A stretch of 64,000 nt of DNA from Melioribacter roseus P3M-2 (GTDB lineage Bacteria > Bacteroidota > Ignavibacteria > Ignavibacteriales > Melioribacteraceae). The position numbers and the translations under genes were made by a program. The DNA is taken from assembly GCF_000279145.1 (NCBI RefSeq), contig NC_018178.1, positions 1 through 64,000 on the forward strand, written 5' to 3'. Position 1 is the stretch's first letter; each line of letters begins with the position of its first letter. The notes beneath the pieces were generated by a model. The model was given only the letters and a program-made list of their open reading frames with translations, was not told the DNA's origin and ran no database searches. Below, one piece after another: positions 18,915-29,358 of this stretch.

Positions 18915-20137
18915 AATATTAACGTAAACCAGATAATTCCGATTGCTACAGTAATTACAGTAACAATAATTCCGGATTTTAAATACTCGACGAAAGTAAT
19001 GGTAATATTGTCTTTTTTGGCGGTCTCAGCCACTATAAGATTTGCCACCGAGCCGATAAGCGTTAAATTACCGGCAAATGTTGACGCCATCCCGAGTATA
19101 AGCCACGATTGTTCCGGATTTGGCATTACCGGTATTACCGGCTTCAACAGCAGGACAGCAGGCACATTCGAGATAAGATTGCTAAGAAATACCGTTGCCA
19201 ATGAAAACGATAAGACACTTTCCGTCAGATAAGGATTTATTGTCTTCGACAGATAATAACTTAATCCGGAAGTCTCAATCGATTTTGTCACCACAAAAAG
19301 AGCTGAAAAAAACACAAGCAACGACCAATCAATTTCTTTGAATACTCTGGCAGGCTTCAAACGCCTTGTGACAAGCAATAGAGATGCGCACGCAAAAGCG
19401 GCAATCGGAATTTCCATCCCTCCGAAAAACAAAGCGACCATCAGGATAGTCGATATTGAACTTTTTATTAACAGCGGCTTGTAAGGTTTAACTTCCCCTG
19501 TCTCTATCTGATCGAAGACCGTTCGGTGAAATTCTTTTTTATAAATAAATCTCAATATAATCAGCGCTACCAACAATCCGGATGCCGATGGTATTATCTG
19601 ATAAACCATATAATCCGCGAAAGAGATGCCCGAAGCAATACCGATTATCATATTTTGCGGATTTCCTATAATCGTCATCGCCGAGCCGATATTTGCGGAG
19701 AGCGCAACCGCTATTAAATACGGTATCGGATTCCTTTTAAGAGACCTTACGACCTCTATGACCAATGGCGTATAAACAATCACGATTGTATCGTTCAGGA
19801 AGAAAGCGGATAATATACCGGATGAAAAAATTATCAGAGTCAGAAGTTGAAAAGGCGTCCGCGCAAAATTAACAATCTTATAAGACAAGATTTTAAAAAA
19901 GCCGCTAAGCCTCAGATTTCCGTTGATAATCATCATTGAAAAGAGCAAAACAATCGTATCCATGTCGATAGCGCGATAAGCCTCGACGGAATCGATCGCG
20001 CCTGCCATAAGCAGCGCAGCCGCACCCACAAGCGCAATCGAAGCTCTGTTCATTCTGAATTTCGGAATCCTTCCGACTGCAATTCCGTATAGCGTAATCA
20101 GAATTATTATCAGACTGACAAACTGAACATAAGCCAA
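18911..20137 (-). CDS. Ion-transporter superfamily permease (ArsB/NhaD/YbiR type)
   Basis: A 408-residue integral membrane protein with about ten to eleven helices. Two related halves each carry a re-entrant signature: [15 protein letters not shown] with [20 protein letters not shown] in the first half, and [16 protein letters not shown] with [17 protein letters not shown] in the second. That arrangement is typical of ArsB, NhaD and SLC13-like carriers. The transported ion cannot be decided. No arsenic genes are near. It follows the MFS gene by five bases. Confidence 0.85.
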   Translation of the reverse strand: MAYVQFVSLIIILITLYGIAVGRIPKFRMNRASIALVGAAALLMAGAIDSVEAYRAIDMDTIVLLFSMMIINGNLRLSGFFKILSYKIVNFARTPFQLLTLIIFSSGILSAFFLNDTIVIVYTPLVIEVVRSLKRNPIPYLIAVALSANIGSAMTIIGNPQNMIIGIASGISFADYMVYQIIPSASGLLVALIILRFIYKKEFHRTVFDQIETGEVKPYKPLLIKSSISTILMVALFFGGMEIPIAAFACASLLLVTRRLKPARVFKEIDWSLLVFFSALFVVTKSIETSGLSYYLSKTINPYLTESVLSFSLATVFLSNLISNVPAVLLLKPVIPVMPNPEQSWLILGMASTFAGNLTLIGSVANLIVAETAKKDNITITFVEYLKSGIIVTVITVAIGIIWFTLIF

Positions 20138-20142
20138 ATAAT

Positions 20143-21525
20143 TTATCCTTCGTGCTTAACTTTAAAACCTTTCATCATCCATTTTTTTGCAAGAAGCAGT
20201 CCGAGCGGACTTAATATTGCAATTAGTCCGTAAATGAACCACATTGTTTCAGTATTCATTTGAGAATGCGGAGTATCAGCCGGGCAATATTTCATCAGGA
20301 ACCAGCCTGAATAGAGGCTCGTAACAATCTTTGTAAGGAACCAGGGGAACTGACCGATTCCCATATAGATGCCAGTCATATTCTTCGGGGCAATTTCGGC
20401 AACCCATTGCAAAAAACGCGGCTGCCACATCGCTTCGCCGATTGTCATTATAATTAAATATATCATTAACGTATTGATATTCGGACCGAGCGCAAGAATA
20501 AATGTGGGGAACGCCATTACAAATGTGCCGATTATCATCATGTTATAAGTGTTTCTTTTTGTCGTCAAAGCCGCAACCATGGGCGTTAAGATGAAGATAA
20601 GTATCGGATTCAGATTAACAAAAAATTCAAAGTTGTCCTGAACGAATCCTTCGAAAGCTCTGCTTGTATAGAGAGGCAACGTAAGCCAGTTATGAGCGAA
20701 CAACGTCTGCACCGGAATCAATATGAAAATAAAATAGAGGAAACGAAAATCGCGCAGAGGGAAATTTTTAACGTAAAATTGCACTTTTTCTTTGAAAGTC
20801 ATATTCTTCAATTCGTCGTCGTCTTCTTCCTCTTCGTTTTTATTTTGGGAAGCTTCCGCTACGGCTTTCTCGTAAGCATTTTTCGTTATGACGAAATAGA
20901 CGATAAAAATGCCCACCACGGTCAGCGCCACATAAACCCAGAAGACGCCGAGAATTCCGTAAGCTTTTCTAACGGGAGGCGAGATCAAACCCGGCAGAAA
21001 ACCGCCCAGGTTCATTAGAGCGTATAACATGGCGTATCCCATTGCGGCTGTTTTTTCGTCGGTCAATTTTTTTACTCCTGCGTAACATGCCGGTTGATAA
21101 ATTCCATAGCCGATGATGATGCCGAGTATTCCGACCATCGAAAGAATATGCGCCGAGCCCCACAATCCTGGCTCTCCCACCGTGGGCGACACAGTTAATA
21201 TTATTCTGCCTACGAGCATAGCCGAGAGCGCAATCAACAAGGATTTTCTCAATCCGATCCAGTCGACTGTAGCGCCCAGAAATAACATGCTCAGCGTAAT
21301 GCCGGCTGTCAAAAATCCGACCATATTTCCCGCTCTTATGTCGTCCAGACCGATATATTCATTAAAGTAGATTGCAAGCAATCCGACAATTCCGAAATAG
21401 GTTAGTCCTTCGAGCATATAGGATAAATTCAATCCGAACAAAGCTCTCGAAGTATGGAGCAGATCTTTGAACGGTTGAGTTATCTCTTTCAATGTGTTTT
21501 TCAGTAGATTATTCTCCTGAGACAT
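20143..21525 (-). CDS. MFS transporter, POT/PTR2-like
   Basis: A 460-residue, roughly 12-helix carrier. The N-terminal LEGLTYFGIVGLLAIYF resembles the first helix of proton-dependent oligopeptide transporters, and DWIGLRKSLLIALSAML fits the MFS loop 2-3 signature. Between the two halves is an acidic cytoplasmic linker (NKNEEEEDDDELKN, about 226-239). Peptide transport is possible but the family call is by resemblance only. It lies between murB (20 bases upstream) and the permease gene. Confidence 0.78.
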   Translation of the reverse strand: MSQENNLLKNTLKEITQPFKDLLHTSRALFGLNLSYMLEGLTYFGIVGLLAIYFNEYIGLDDIRAGNMVGFLTAGITLSMLFLGATVDWIGLRKSLLIALSAMLVGRIILTVSPTVGEPGLWGSAHILSMVGILGIIIGYGIYQPACYAGVKKLTDEKTAAMGYAMLYALMNLGGFLPGLISPPVRKAYGILGVFWVYVALTVVGIFIVYFVITKNAYEKAVAEASQNKNEEEEDDDELKNMTFKEKVQFYVKNFPLRDFRFLYFIFILIPVQTLFAHNWLTLPLYTSRAFEGFVQDNFEFFVNLNPILIFILTPMVAALTTKRNTYNMMIIGTFVMAFPTFILALGPNINTLMIYLIIMTIGEAMWQPRFLQWVAEIAPKNMTGIYMGIGQFPWFLTKIVTSLYSGWFLMKYCPADTPHSQMNTETMWFIYGLIAILSPLGLLLAKKWMMKGFKVKHEG

Positions 21526-21545
21526 ATTGACCTCATGATTTTGTC

Positions 21546-22556
21546 TTATATTATATTGACTTCGTATTCCAGTTCAATTCCAAAATTTTCATACACAGCT
21601 CTCCTTACCATTTCAGCGAATTCCAGTATCTCCTTACCCGAGGCATTTCCGTAATTCACAATTACCAGCGCCTGGCTCTTGTGAACTCCCACATTGCCCA
21701 TGCGTTTTCCTTTCATACCGGATTTCTCAATCAACCATGCAGCCGGTATTTTATAAGTTTTTTCGTCGATCTTATGATACGGAATGTCCTTGTATAAAGA
21801 TTGTAGAGAATCGAGTCTGTTTATGTTCACGGCGGGATTTTTAAAGAAGCTGCCCGCATTCCCCAATTCCGACGGATCCGGTAATTTCGATTTTCTTATG
21901 GCAATTACTCCGTTGCGTACGTCTTCGATGTCGATATCATCGATATTTTTTCCGTGAAAATATTCTTTTAACGCGCGGTAATCGAGGTTCAATTTTTTTG
22001 ATTTGCTAAGTTTAATTACGATCGCGCTAATCAAGAATTTGTTTTTCAGTTTTTCTTTAAATATGCTTGAGCGGTATTCAAAATTACATTTGTCTGCCGG
22101 CAGAATTTCCTTTTGCATATCCGATAAATTCAAGCCTTCCACTTCTGTCAAACAATCCTTTAATTCGACTCCATATGCTCCAATATTTTGTATCGGCGCC
22201 GCGCCGACGGTTCCAGGAATAAGCGACAGGTTCTCAATTCCGTACCATCGATTATGCACCGAAAATTCCACAAGAGCGTCCCATGATTCGCCTGCAGATG
22301 CCCGAATCAAGACTTCGTAATCATTTTCAGAAATTACTTCGATTCCCTTTTTATTGTAATGAATTACAGTCCCGTCGAAGTCCCCCGTAAACAGGAGATT
22401 GCTGCCGCCTCCTAATATCAAATGTTTTTCAGGAAAGTTATTGCGAAAATAGTCGAGTAGCTCTTCTTCGTTATCGAATTCGATAAATTCTTTGGCTGTA
22501 GAATCTACGCCGAAGGTGTTATATTTTTTGAGCGAGAAATTAAGATGGCGTTTCAT
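21546..22556 (-). CDS. murB: UDP-N-acetylenolpyruvoylglucosamine reductase
   Basis: Reduces UDP-GlcNAc-enolpyruvate to UDP-MurNAc with NADPH in peptidoglycan synthesis. The 336-residue FAD protein has the FAD motif LILGGGSNLLF, then ENLSLIPGTVGAAPIQNIGAYG. YRSSIFKE and NAGSFFKNP carry the substrate tyrosine and the catalytic serine, and the C-terminal LEYEVNII has the catalytic glutamate. The YRSSIFK loop places it in the type I, E. coli-like group. It lies 49 bases downstream of comEC. Confidence 0.96.
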   Translation of the reverse strand: MKRHLNFSLKKYNTFGVDSTAKEFIEFDNEEELLDYFRNNFPEKHLILGGGSNLLFTGDFDGTVIHYNKKGIEVISENDYEVLIRASAGESWDALVEFSVHNRWYGIENLSLIPGTVGAAPIQNIGAYGVELKDCLTEVEGLNLSDMQKEILPADKCNFEYRSSIFKEKLKNKFLISAIVIKLSKSKKLNLDYRALKEYFHGKNIDDIDIEDVRNGVIAIRKSKLPDPSELGNAGSFFKNPAVNINRLDSLQSLYKDIPYHKIDEKTYKIPAAWLIEKSGMKGKRMGNVGVHKSQALVIVNYGNASGKEILEFAEMVRRAVYENFGIELEYEVNII

Positions 22557-22605
22557 CCAATAATGTTTCCGTATTTAGAGGTTGACAAATATCCGTAATT
22601 CATAC

Positions 22606-25017
22606 TCAAAATATAAGCCCACTTTCGAGTTTTTTCCAATTAATAACTTCAATATTTTCTCCGTCGCTTCTCAACAATAAGGCTCCCTGCTTATCCGTTC
22701 TTAGTATCCGCACATTCTTCCTATTCAACAAATCTATAATTTCCGGCGACGGGTGATTAAAATAATTTCCTTCGCCGGCGGAAATGATTGCGTAAGAAGG
22801 CTTGACGCATTTCAGAAATTTTTCTGAAGTGCTTGTTTTGCTTCCGTGATGCGCTACTTTTAATACATCCGATTGCAGAAATTCCCCGCAACGATTTATA
22901 AGAACGCTTTCAATTTTTTTTGACGCATCTCCGGTAAATAGGAACGAAGTGCTCCCATAAACAATTTTCAAAATTCCGCTTCTATCGTTGGAATTTAGAA
23001 GAACGTCGTCTTTATTAACGTTCATAACATAAATGCGGGATTTCGGATGTTTAATAATTTTATTTTCATAATACTCATACGGTACTTGTTTGCTCATTAA
23101 AAGATTTTCCAGTTCAATATCCGACCCGTCGCTCGAATCGATTTCCGGCTTGAAGACATATTTAACTCTGCCCTCTTTTATGAGCGATAGAAATCCGCCA
23201 TAGTGGTCGTTGTCAACATGAGAAATAAAACCGTAGCGAATCACATCAATTCCCAGATAGTCCATAAGCGGGATGATAGTTCTCTTTCCGTTATCGAAGT
23301 AATCCGTTGCGCTACCCGCGTCTATCAACATATATTCGCCCGATGGCAGTCCTATGAGGAATGAGTCGCCCTGTCCTACGTCGATTGCCATTATGGTTAA
23401 GTTATCGCGAGGGAAATATTCGTAATTGTCTATTTTCATAAATAAAATCATAACGGCGCCCGAAAGGATTGCAGCTGTAACTCGAAAAGAGATATTTTTG
23501 TAACGATACGCCAAATATCCAAGTAATATCAATACGATATAAAAAAGTATCAGGTCGTACCAGGAAAACTGATTAATTCTCACATAAGCAAAATCTATCG
23601 AGCCTATAAAATCTGTAACCGTTAACATTAAATGGGAAAAAAGGATTGCGGCAGATGCGTATAATTTGCCCAAGAGCGGAAACGCCGCCGAGAACGCCAA
23701 AGTTATGATTCCCAGGGAGACTATAATTCCAACCAACGGGATTACAATAAGATTCGACAATAACGCTATAAGCGATACTTTGTGAAAATAAATAATCGTA
23801 AACGGCAATGTGCCAATTTGAGCGGCAAGAGATACAGTCATAAACAATAAAATATTTTTAAGCCATCTTTTGTTTTTTTGATTAAAGTATTCACGTCCGA
23901 CTATCAAGTTGTTAAAATACGGCGTTAGCGCAAGAATAGAGAGCACGGCGGCGAACGATAACTGAAAACCGGGTTCGAACAGTTCGCCGGGATTTATTAT
24001 AAGAATTATAAACGCGGCTATCGCAAGAGTATTGAACGGCGAGGAATCCCTGCCGAAATATTTGGCTATGAGATAGACCGAAGCCATAATAACCGCTCTC
24101 GTAACCGAAGGAGGGGAATTTGTAATAATCATGTAAACAACCAGTCCTGATACCGTAAGCAAATATCTTATCGTTATATTAATACGTTGGAGCAAAACAA
24201 AAAATATAAAAGCAATAAAACCTACATGTAGTCCCGATACTGCCAAAATATGAATAACGCCCGCATTTATAAACTTTTCTTTTATTTCGTAATCGATCAT
24301 ATTTCTGTCTGCCAGTAAAAGTCCGCGGAGCAATGACGCCGTGATAAAATCGTGCTGTCTAAATATCATTTTGTCTATCGAGCGCCGTATTTTAAATACA
24401 AGATCGGGGAAGAATTTTCTCTCGCTATCCGTCAGTGTAAAATTATCCGAATCATATACATAAAAGAGGGCGCTTATTTTTCTCCTGAAAAGATAGTCCT
24501 GATAATCGAACTCGCCGGGATTCCTTTTGTCTCGTGCCTTCATTAATGTCCCCTCCATACGAACCCGGTTGCCCACAGAAATTTCATTATAAATACTTCG
24601 CAAGTTTTTATTTGCAGAAATTATGGCGCAGTAAATTTTTACTTTCTTTTTTGAGATGCTTTCGCTCCATTTAACGCTGTCGACGTCAACCGTAAAGTTC
24701 AGCCTGTCTTTCCTTATCAAATCGATGTCGGAAATTCTACCGTAGAGCCGGGCATGTCTGTATTTTGGGAGCGCATAAGGATAACTAAATTTTTCGGATT
24801 CGGAGAGAGCGTAGTGGAAAGCTCCCGAGGAAATTACCAACAGCATTACAAAAAATGTGTGGTAATTTGATTTGCTTTTCGAAAACAGAATGATCGATAA
24901 GATAAGTAGCGTTAAGAGCGCTGGGAAGATTATATTTATTGGAAGTTTGAAGATTGATTCGAGTATTATTCCGCAAATAAAAAAAACTATGAATTTTATA
25001 AGCGGATATTCATTCAC
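22606..25017 (-). CDS. comEC: DNA uptake channel protein ComEC/Rec2
   Basis: An 803-residue inner-membrane protein with all three expected parts. There are N-terminal helices and an OB-like soluble segment (about 1-200), and a multi-spanning competence domain (GVIHILAVSGLHVGFIAF near 250, then TNSPPSVTRAVIMAS). A C-terminal metallo-beta-lactamase domain shows MAIDVGQGDSFLI, SHVDNDHYGG and VAHHGSKTSTSE. ComEC carries single-stranded DNA into the cytoplasm during transformation. It overlaps the upstream phosphatase-like gene by four bases. No other competence genes are in the window. Confidence 0.94.
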   Translation of the reverse strand: MNEYPLIKFIVFFICGIILESIFKLPINIIFPALLTLLILSIILFSKSKSNYHTFFVMLLVISSGAFHYALSESEKFSYPYALPKYRHARLYGRISDIDLIRKDRLNFTVDVDSVKWSESISKKKVKIYCAIISANKNLRSIYNEISVGNRVRMEGTLMKARDKRNPGEFDYQDYLFRRKISALFYVYDSDNFTLTDSERKFFPDLVFKIRRSIDKMIFRQHDFITASLLRGLLLADRNMIDYEIKEKFINAGVIHILAVSGLHVGFIAFIFFVLLQRINITIRYLLTVSGLVVYMIITNSPPSVTRAVIMASVYLIAKYFGRDSSPFNTLAIAAFIILIINPGELFEPGFQLSFAAVLSILALTPYFNNLIVGREYFNQKNKRWLKNILLFMTVSLAAQIGTLPFTIIYFHKVSLIALLSNLIVIPLVGIIVSLGIITLAFSAAFPLLGKLYASAAILFSHLMLTVTDFIGSIDFAYVRINQFSWYDLILFYIVLILLGYLAYRYKNISFRVTAAILSGAVMILFMKIDNYEYFPRDNLTIMAIDVGQGDSFLIGLPSGEYMLIDAGSATDYFDNGKRTIIPLMDYLGIDVIRYGFISHVDNDHYGGFLSLIKEGRVKYVFKPEIDSSDGSDIELENLLMSKQVPYEYYENKIIKHPKSRIYVMNVNKDDVLLNSNDRSGILKIVYGSTSFLFTGDASKKIESVLINRCGEFLQSDVLKVAHHGSKTSTSEKFLKCVKPSYAIISAGEGNYFNHPSPEIIDLLNRKNVRILRTDKQGALLLRSDGENIEVINWKKLESGLIF

Positions 25018-25916
25018 TCATATAACTCCATTATGGAACTTTTAATGTCGTATAATGATTTAATGCGCGGAGCTATTCTCTCCGCATATTTTCCGTATGC
25101 CAAACCGAGAGCGGGATTGAGCGTATGAGTTCTTACGGTAAGGTCCTCGAAGTTTCCGTGGTCGGAACAGATCAAAAGAGTCATTTCATCGGGGAGAATT
25201 TTAACAAGGTTATGCAAAAAACCGTCGAGCGTATTAACTGTACGGTCGAATAAATCGAGATTTCTCCCGTGTCCCAGGTGATCGGTATGAAAATATTCAA
25301 ACAATGTAAAATGATTTCGGGACGCTATGCGAACGAGTCTCCTTGCCGCCAATTCGGGCGATATAACTTTTAATTTATAATTCATCTTATGGACAAATCT
25401 GTAATTGTCGATATCCGCGCTCAAGGCTCTGCCTTTATGCAAGTCGTTTATCTTATTCAGTTTTACGCCGCTTAATAAACAGGATAACGTAGTAACGCTC
25501 AGCATTCGTCTTCCTTTTTTGACATAATCGAAGAATTGTTTCGGATATGCGTTCACAAAAGCAACTTTCTTTCTTTTGCGTTTCAGTTCGATAAAAATAT
25601 TTTTTTCTTTAATTATGGGAACCAGGGTCGAATAAGGATACGGCCCGAAATGTTTGCCGATAATTTTCGGAGCGTTGACGCCGCAGAAAATCGCCGTTTG
25701 TCCTGTTCCGCTGAGCGGAATATCCGGAACTCCCATCAATGCGTCGATCGGAAAAACAAACGAGTTTTTACCTTCAAGATATCGTTTTTCGAGATGCGGA
25801 ATTTCGCCGAAAAGTTCTTTGAATATCTTAAAATCGTATTTGAAGAAGGGATTGTTAATATAGTCCTTTTTTCCGATTCCCACCCCGTCAATAAATATCA
25901 TCAAAACGGATTTCAC
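25014..25916 (-). CDS. Alkaline-phosphatase-superfamily metalloenzyme
   Basis: A 300-residue protein with two-metal alkaline-phosphatase-fold motifs: MIFIDGVGIGKKD (first metal aspartate), LSGTGQTAIFCGVNAP (threonine nucleophile region), EYFHTDHLGHGR and LLICSDHGNFED (metal-binding Asp and His residues). The pattern resembles phosphopentomutase and phosphoglycerate mutase relatives, but the protein is shorter. No signal peptide is present, so it is cytoplasmic. It overlaps comEC and dtd by four bases each. The substrate is unknown. Confidence 0.82.
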   Translation of the reverse strand: MKSVLMIFIDGVGIGKKDYINNPFFKYDFKIFKELFGEIPHLEKRYLEGKNSFVFPIDALMGVPDIPLSGTGQTAIFCGVNAPKIIGKHFGPYPYSTLVPIIKEKNIFIELKRKRKKVAFVNAYPKQFFDYVKKGRRMLSVTTLSCLLSGVKLNKINDLHKGRALSADIDNYRFVHKMNYKLKVISPELAARRLVRIASRNHFTLFEYFHTDHLGHGRNLDLFDRTVNTLDGFLHNLVKILPDEMTLLICSDHGNFEDLTVRTHTLNPALGLAYGKYAERIAPRIKSLYDIKSSIMELYE

Positions 25917-26377
25917 ATATTTCCTTTTTCTTTTGATTCTACGAGTAATGTTACCGGACCGTCATTAAAAATTTTCACAAGCATCATTGCTGCAAAAATA
26001 CCGTTTTTAACTTTCGCTTCGCCAAGATTAAATTTCATTCTTTCGATAAACTTTTCGTACAAATCATTTGCCGTTTCCGGTTTTGCCGCGTCCGAAAAAC
26101 TGGGACGATTGCCTCGTCTGGTATCGCCGTATAACGTAAATTGTGAAATTACGAGGGCTTCCCCGTCGATATCTTTAACGGACAAATTCATTTTGCCCTG
26201 ACCGTCTTCGAATATACGCAAATTGCAGCATTTATCCGCCACAAAGTTTACGTCTTCAATCGTGTCGCCTTCTTTGACGCCAAGCAGAATTACCATACCT
26301 TTCCCGATCGAAGCGAAATGTTTCGGCTCTTCAATTGTGACGGAACCTTCCGAAACTCTTTGAACCAACGCTCTCAT
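25913..26377 (-). CDS. dtd: D-aminoacyl-tRNA deacylase
   Basis: Hydrolyses D-amino acids wrongly attached to tRNA. The 154-residue protein has the two family motifs that form the active site across the dimer: SQFTLYGDTRRGNRPSF near residue 78 and NDGPVTLLVES at the C-terminus, with Gly-Pro replaced in neither. The opening MRALVQRVSEGSVTI is also characteristic. It overlaps prmC and the phosphatase-like gene by four bases each. Confidence 0.95.
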   Translation of the reverse strand: MRALVQRVSEGSVTIEEPKHFASIGKGMVILLGVKEGDTIEDVNFVADKCCNLRIFEDGQGKMNLSVKDIDGEALVISQFTLYGDTRRGNRPSFSDAAKPETANDLYEKFIERMKFNLGEAKVKNGIFAAMMLVKIFNDGPVTLLVESKEKGNM

Positions 26378-27237
26378 AATTTTTGCCCGTATATTATTCT
26401 GTCGATTTTTTGATAATCCCTGACAATTTCTATATTGTCAAAATCGTACTTCTTCATGATGGCACTAACTTCCGCCGACTGTCCCTGTCCCAATTCGAAA
26501 AATAATCTTCCGCCGGGCGATAAAAATTGGATTGCCAATTCCGCAATTCTTTTATAAAAGCTGTATCCGTCCTTATAATCGGTAACAGCAATACCGGGTT
26601 CGTAACGTGCCACTTCTTCCTGCAGTTTATTATATTCATCATAGCTTACGTATGGCGGATTCGAAACAATTATATCAAACCGGATGTCCGGGAACAGATA
26701 TTCTTCAAAAATATCTTTTTTAATAAATTCGATTGAATCCGAAACATCGTGCAAAGTTGCATTGTGCTGCGCAAGTTTAATCGCATCTTCGGATTTATCG
26801 ATAGCGACAATTCCGGCGCCTTGTAAGTTTAGCGCAAGAGCGACTGCAATGTTCCCGCTTCCTGTTCCGATATCAAGAATCCTGAGAGATTCGGCGTCGT
26901 TATGCAGTTCGATAATTTTTTCCACCAGCAGCTCTGTTTCAGGTCTGGGGATAAGCGCGGATTCGTTGACTTCGAATTTCAGACCGTAAAACTCGGTATA
27001 ACCCAAAATATATTGTAAAGGCTCTCTAGCGCCTCTGCGTCGTATCAATTCCCTGTACCGGTCTATTTCATCTTCTTTAAGAGGTTGATCGAATCGCAGA
27101 TAAAGGTCCATCCTCTTGCAGTTAAGAACATCGGCAAGCAACAACTCTGCATTCAAACGCGGCGACTCTACGCCTTTTTTTTCAAGATACTCTGCGGACA
27201 AAGTTACGGCATTAAGAACTGTCAACATGTTATTCAA
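26374..27237 (-). CDS. prmC: Peptide chain release factor N5-glutamine methyltransferase
   Basis: Methylates the GGQ glutamine of release factors RF1 and RF2. The 287-residue protein has an N-terminal helical domain (LNAELLLADVL), then RREPLQYILG-like ARREPLQYILGYTEFYGL, the SAM motif ILDIGTGSGNIAVAL near 120 and the catalytic SNPPYV near 187. Its start overlaps the HAD gene by eight bases and its end overlaps dtd by four, placing it in one compact minus-strand run. Confidence 0.94.
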   Translation of the reverse strand: MNNMLTVLNAVTLSAEYLEKKGVESPRLNAELLLADVLNCKRMDLYLRFDQPLKEDEIDRYRELIRRRGAREPLQYILGYTEFYGLKFEVNESALIPRPETELLVEKIIELHNDAESLRILDIGTGSGNIAVALALNLQGAGIVAIDKSEDAIKLAQHNATLHDVSDSIEFIKKDIFEEYLFPDIRFDIIVSNPPYVSYDEYNKLQEEVARYEPGIAVTDYKDGYSFYKRIAELAIQFLSPGGRLFFELGQGQSAEVSAIMKKYDFDNIEIVRDYQKIDRIIYGQKL

Positions 27238-27814
27238 CTTCTATGAAATCTCTTACGTCTACAATCATCATTCCGGCTGCTTTCGCCGCTTCGACGCCGA
27301 AGTCGCCGTCTTCATATACAACGCAATATTCTGGTTCTACGGTCAACTTCTCGGCTGCATAGAGAAAGATATCGGGAGCCGGTTTGTGTTTGATATTGTC
27401 GTCCGCCGTTACAATCAAATCGAAGTATTTATCGAGTCCCGTAACAATCAGCGACTGCATAACATTATCTTTAGAACCGCCGGAAACTACAGCCATCGGC
27501 AGTTTATTGTGGTATTCATAGACAACCGAAGCAACCGGGTCGATCGGTTTTATGGAATCGGCATATTGTTTGAAAAATTCATTCTTGGCGGCTACTATTT
27601 TTTCGGGGTCGGCGTTCGTTCCGAACTGTTTGTTATATAACCGAATGATTTCCTTGGACGGCATCCCCTTCTTCGAGAAGAAAAAATCATAATCGAATTT
27701 ATAGCCGTAAAAATTTATGGCGTATTCCCACGCTTTCAGATGCAGAGGCATAGTATCTACCAAAGTGCCGTCGCAATCGAACAATAGCGCTCTGGCTTTA
27801 GGATCGGGTTGCAT
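27230..27814 (-). CDS. HAD-superfamily phosphatase, beta-phosphoglucomutase-like
   Basis: A 194-residue haloacid-dehalogenase enzyme with motif I LLFDCDGTLVDTM (nucleophile Asp14 and Asp16), a small helical cap, motif II VVSGGS, a motif III lysine in KHKPAPDIFLYAA and motif IV YEDGDFGVEAAKAAG. This is the pattern of sugar-phosphate phosphatases and mutases. It starts 47 bases after araA with no visible terminator, so it may be the last arabinose gene. A sugar-phosphate detoxifying role is inference. Confidence 0.88.
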   Translation of the reverse strand: MQPDPKARALLFDCDGTLVDTMPLHLKAWEYAINFYGYKFDYDFFFSKKGMPSKEIIRLYNKQFGTNADPEKIVAAKNEFFKQYADSIKPIDPVASVVYEYHNKLPMAVVSGGSKDNVMQSLIVTGLDKYFDLIVTADDNIKHKPAPDIFLYAAEKLTVEPEYCVVYEDGDFGVEAAKAAGMMIVDVRDFIEVE

Positions 27815-27861
27815 TTTCGTACTCCTTTCAGAAATTCTAAAATTTGGAAGTACAAATATAC

Positions 27862-29358
27862 TTATTTCCCCGAATAATAGATTTCATTCCATTTCAATTC
27901 TTTTTTAAACTGATTGATCTCTGTCGAGTTGTCAATCAATAAGAATTCGACGCCCGCCATTTCGGCAAAGTCGTACAAATATTCCGAAGTGACGGATTGA
28001 CTGAAACAAGTATGATGAGCGCCGCCGGCGTAAATCCAAGCCGTAGCCGCCGTATGGAGATCCGGTTCCGGTTTCCACAACGCTCGTGCCACCGGAAGTT
28101 TTGGTAGATTATGTTCCGGCTCAACTACTTTAACGTTATTGACTATTAATCGGAAACGGTTGCCCATGTCGATCAAAGACGCATTGAGCGCATTGCCCGG
28201 AGCTACGTCAAAGACCAAACGTGGCGGGTCGTCTTTTCCACCGATAGATAAAGGATGAATTTCGAGCATTGGTTTTTCGGAGGCTATCGATTCGCAGACT
28301 TCGAGCATATGAGCGCCGAGCACAAGCGTATTAGAAGGGTCGAAGTGATAAGTGTAATCTTCCATAAACGACGTTCCGCCTTTCAAACCGGAAGACATCA
28401 CTTTAACGGCTCTTACAAGAGCGGCTGTTTTCCAATCCCCTTCAGCGCCAAAACCGTATCCTTCAGCCATCAAACGTTGGACGGCAATACCGGGAAGCTG
28501 GCTCAATCCGTGGAGGTCTTCAAATGTGGTAGTAAAGCCTACGAAGTTTCCCTCTTCCAAAAAATTTCTCATTCCTGCTTCTATTTTTGCCGCTTCGTAA
28601 AGACGGCGGTAATTTTCATCACCTTCTTTGAAAGGCGTATTTATTTTGTATGACTTTTTATAAACATCGATCAACTCTTTAACCGTTGATTCGCTTACTT
28701 TATTTACATACGCAACCAAATCGCCCACTCCGAAACCGTAAACCGAATAGCCGAGTTTTATCTGAGCTTCGACTTTATCCCCTTCCGTCACGGCTACATC
28801 TCTCATATTGTCTCCGAAGCGCGCAATACGCGCCCCCTGAGAATCAGCCCACGCAATTGCAGCTCTAACCCACACTGAGATTTTATTAATGACATTTGCA
28901 TTCTGCCAGTGTCCCGTTACAACCTTTCTGTTTAATCCCATTCGCGTACAGATGAACCCGAATTCTCGATCGCCGTGAGCCGCCTGATTCAAATTCATAA
29001 AATCCATATCGATACTGTCCCATGGAATATCCCGGTTAAACTGAGTATGGAGGTGCAAAAACGGTTTGTTCAATAAGTTTAATCCTCTTATCCACATTTT
29101 TGCAGGCGAGAATGTATGCATCCAGAAGATTAAGCCGGCGCATTTGGAGTTGCTGTTTGCTTCGATTGCAAGATTTGCAATGGCGTCCGGCGTTGTTAAA
29201 ACGTCTTTAAAAACAATTTTAATCGGAATTTCGTTTTTGGCGTTAAGCTCATTTACAATTGCAACCGAGTTCTCCTTGACTTTGGTTAAAGTTTCCTGAC
29301 CATACAAATGCTGGCTTCCGGCGGCAAACCATATTTCATATTTATTAATATCAATCAT
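27862..29358 (-). CDS. araA: L-arabinose isomerase
   Basis: Converts L-arabinose to L-ribulose in the cytoplasm with Mn2+. The 498-residue length matches the family. Recognisable segments include [17 protein letters not shown] at the start, [28 protein letters not shown], the metal-ligand region with [10 protein letters not shown] and HMLEVCESI, and HHTCFSQSV near the end. It overlaps araD by four bases and is followed by a HAD phosphatase gene. Confidence 0.98.
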   Translation of the reverse strand: MIDINKYEIWFAAGSQHLYGQETLTKVKENSVAIVNELNAKNEIPIKIVFKDVLTTPDAIANLAIEANSNSKCAGLIFWMHTFSPAKMWIRGLNLLNKPFLHLHTQFNRDIPWDSIDMDFMNLNQAAHGDREFGFICTRMGLNRKVVTGHWQNANVINKISVWVRAAIAWADSQGARIARFGDNMRDVAVTEGDKVEAQIKLGYSVYGFGVGDLVAYVNKVSESTVKELIDVYKKSYKINTPFKEGDENYRRLYEAAKIEAGMRNFLEEGNFVGFTTTFEDLHGLSQLPGIAVQRLMAEGYGFGAEGDWKTAALVRAVKVMSSGLKGGTSFMEDYTYHFDPSNTLVLGAHMLEVCESIASEKPMLEIHPLSIGGKDDPPRLVFDVAPGNALNASLIDMGNRFRLIVNNVKVVEPEHNLPKLPVARALWKPEPDLHTAATAWIYAGGAHHTCFSQSVTSEYLYDFAEMAGVEFLLIDNSTEINQFKKELKWNEIYYSGK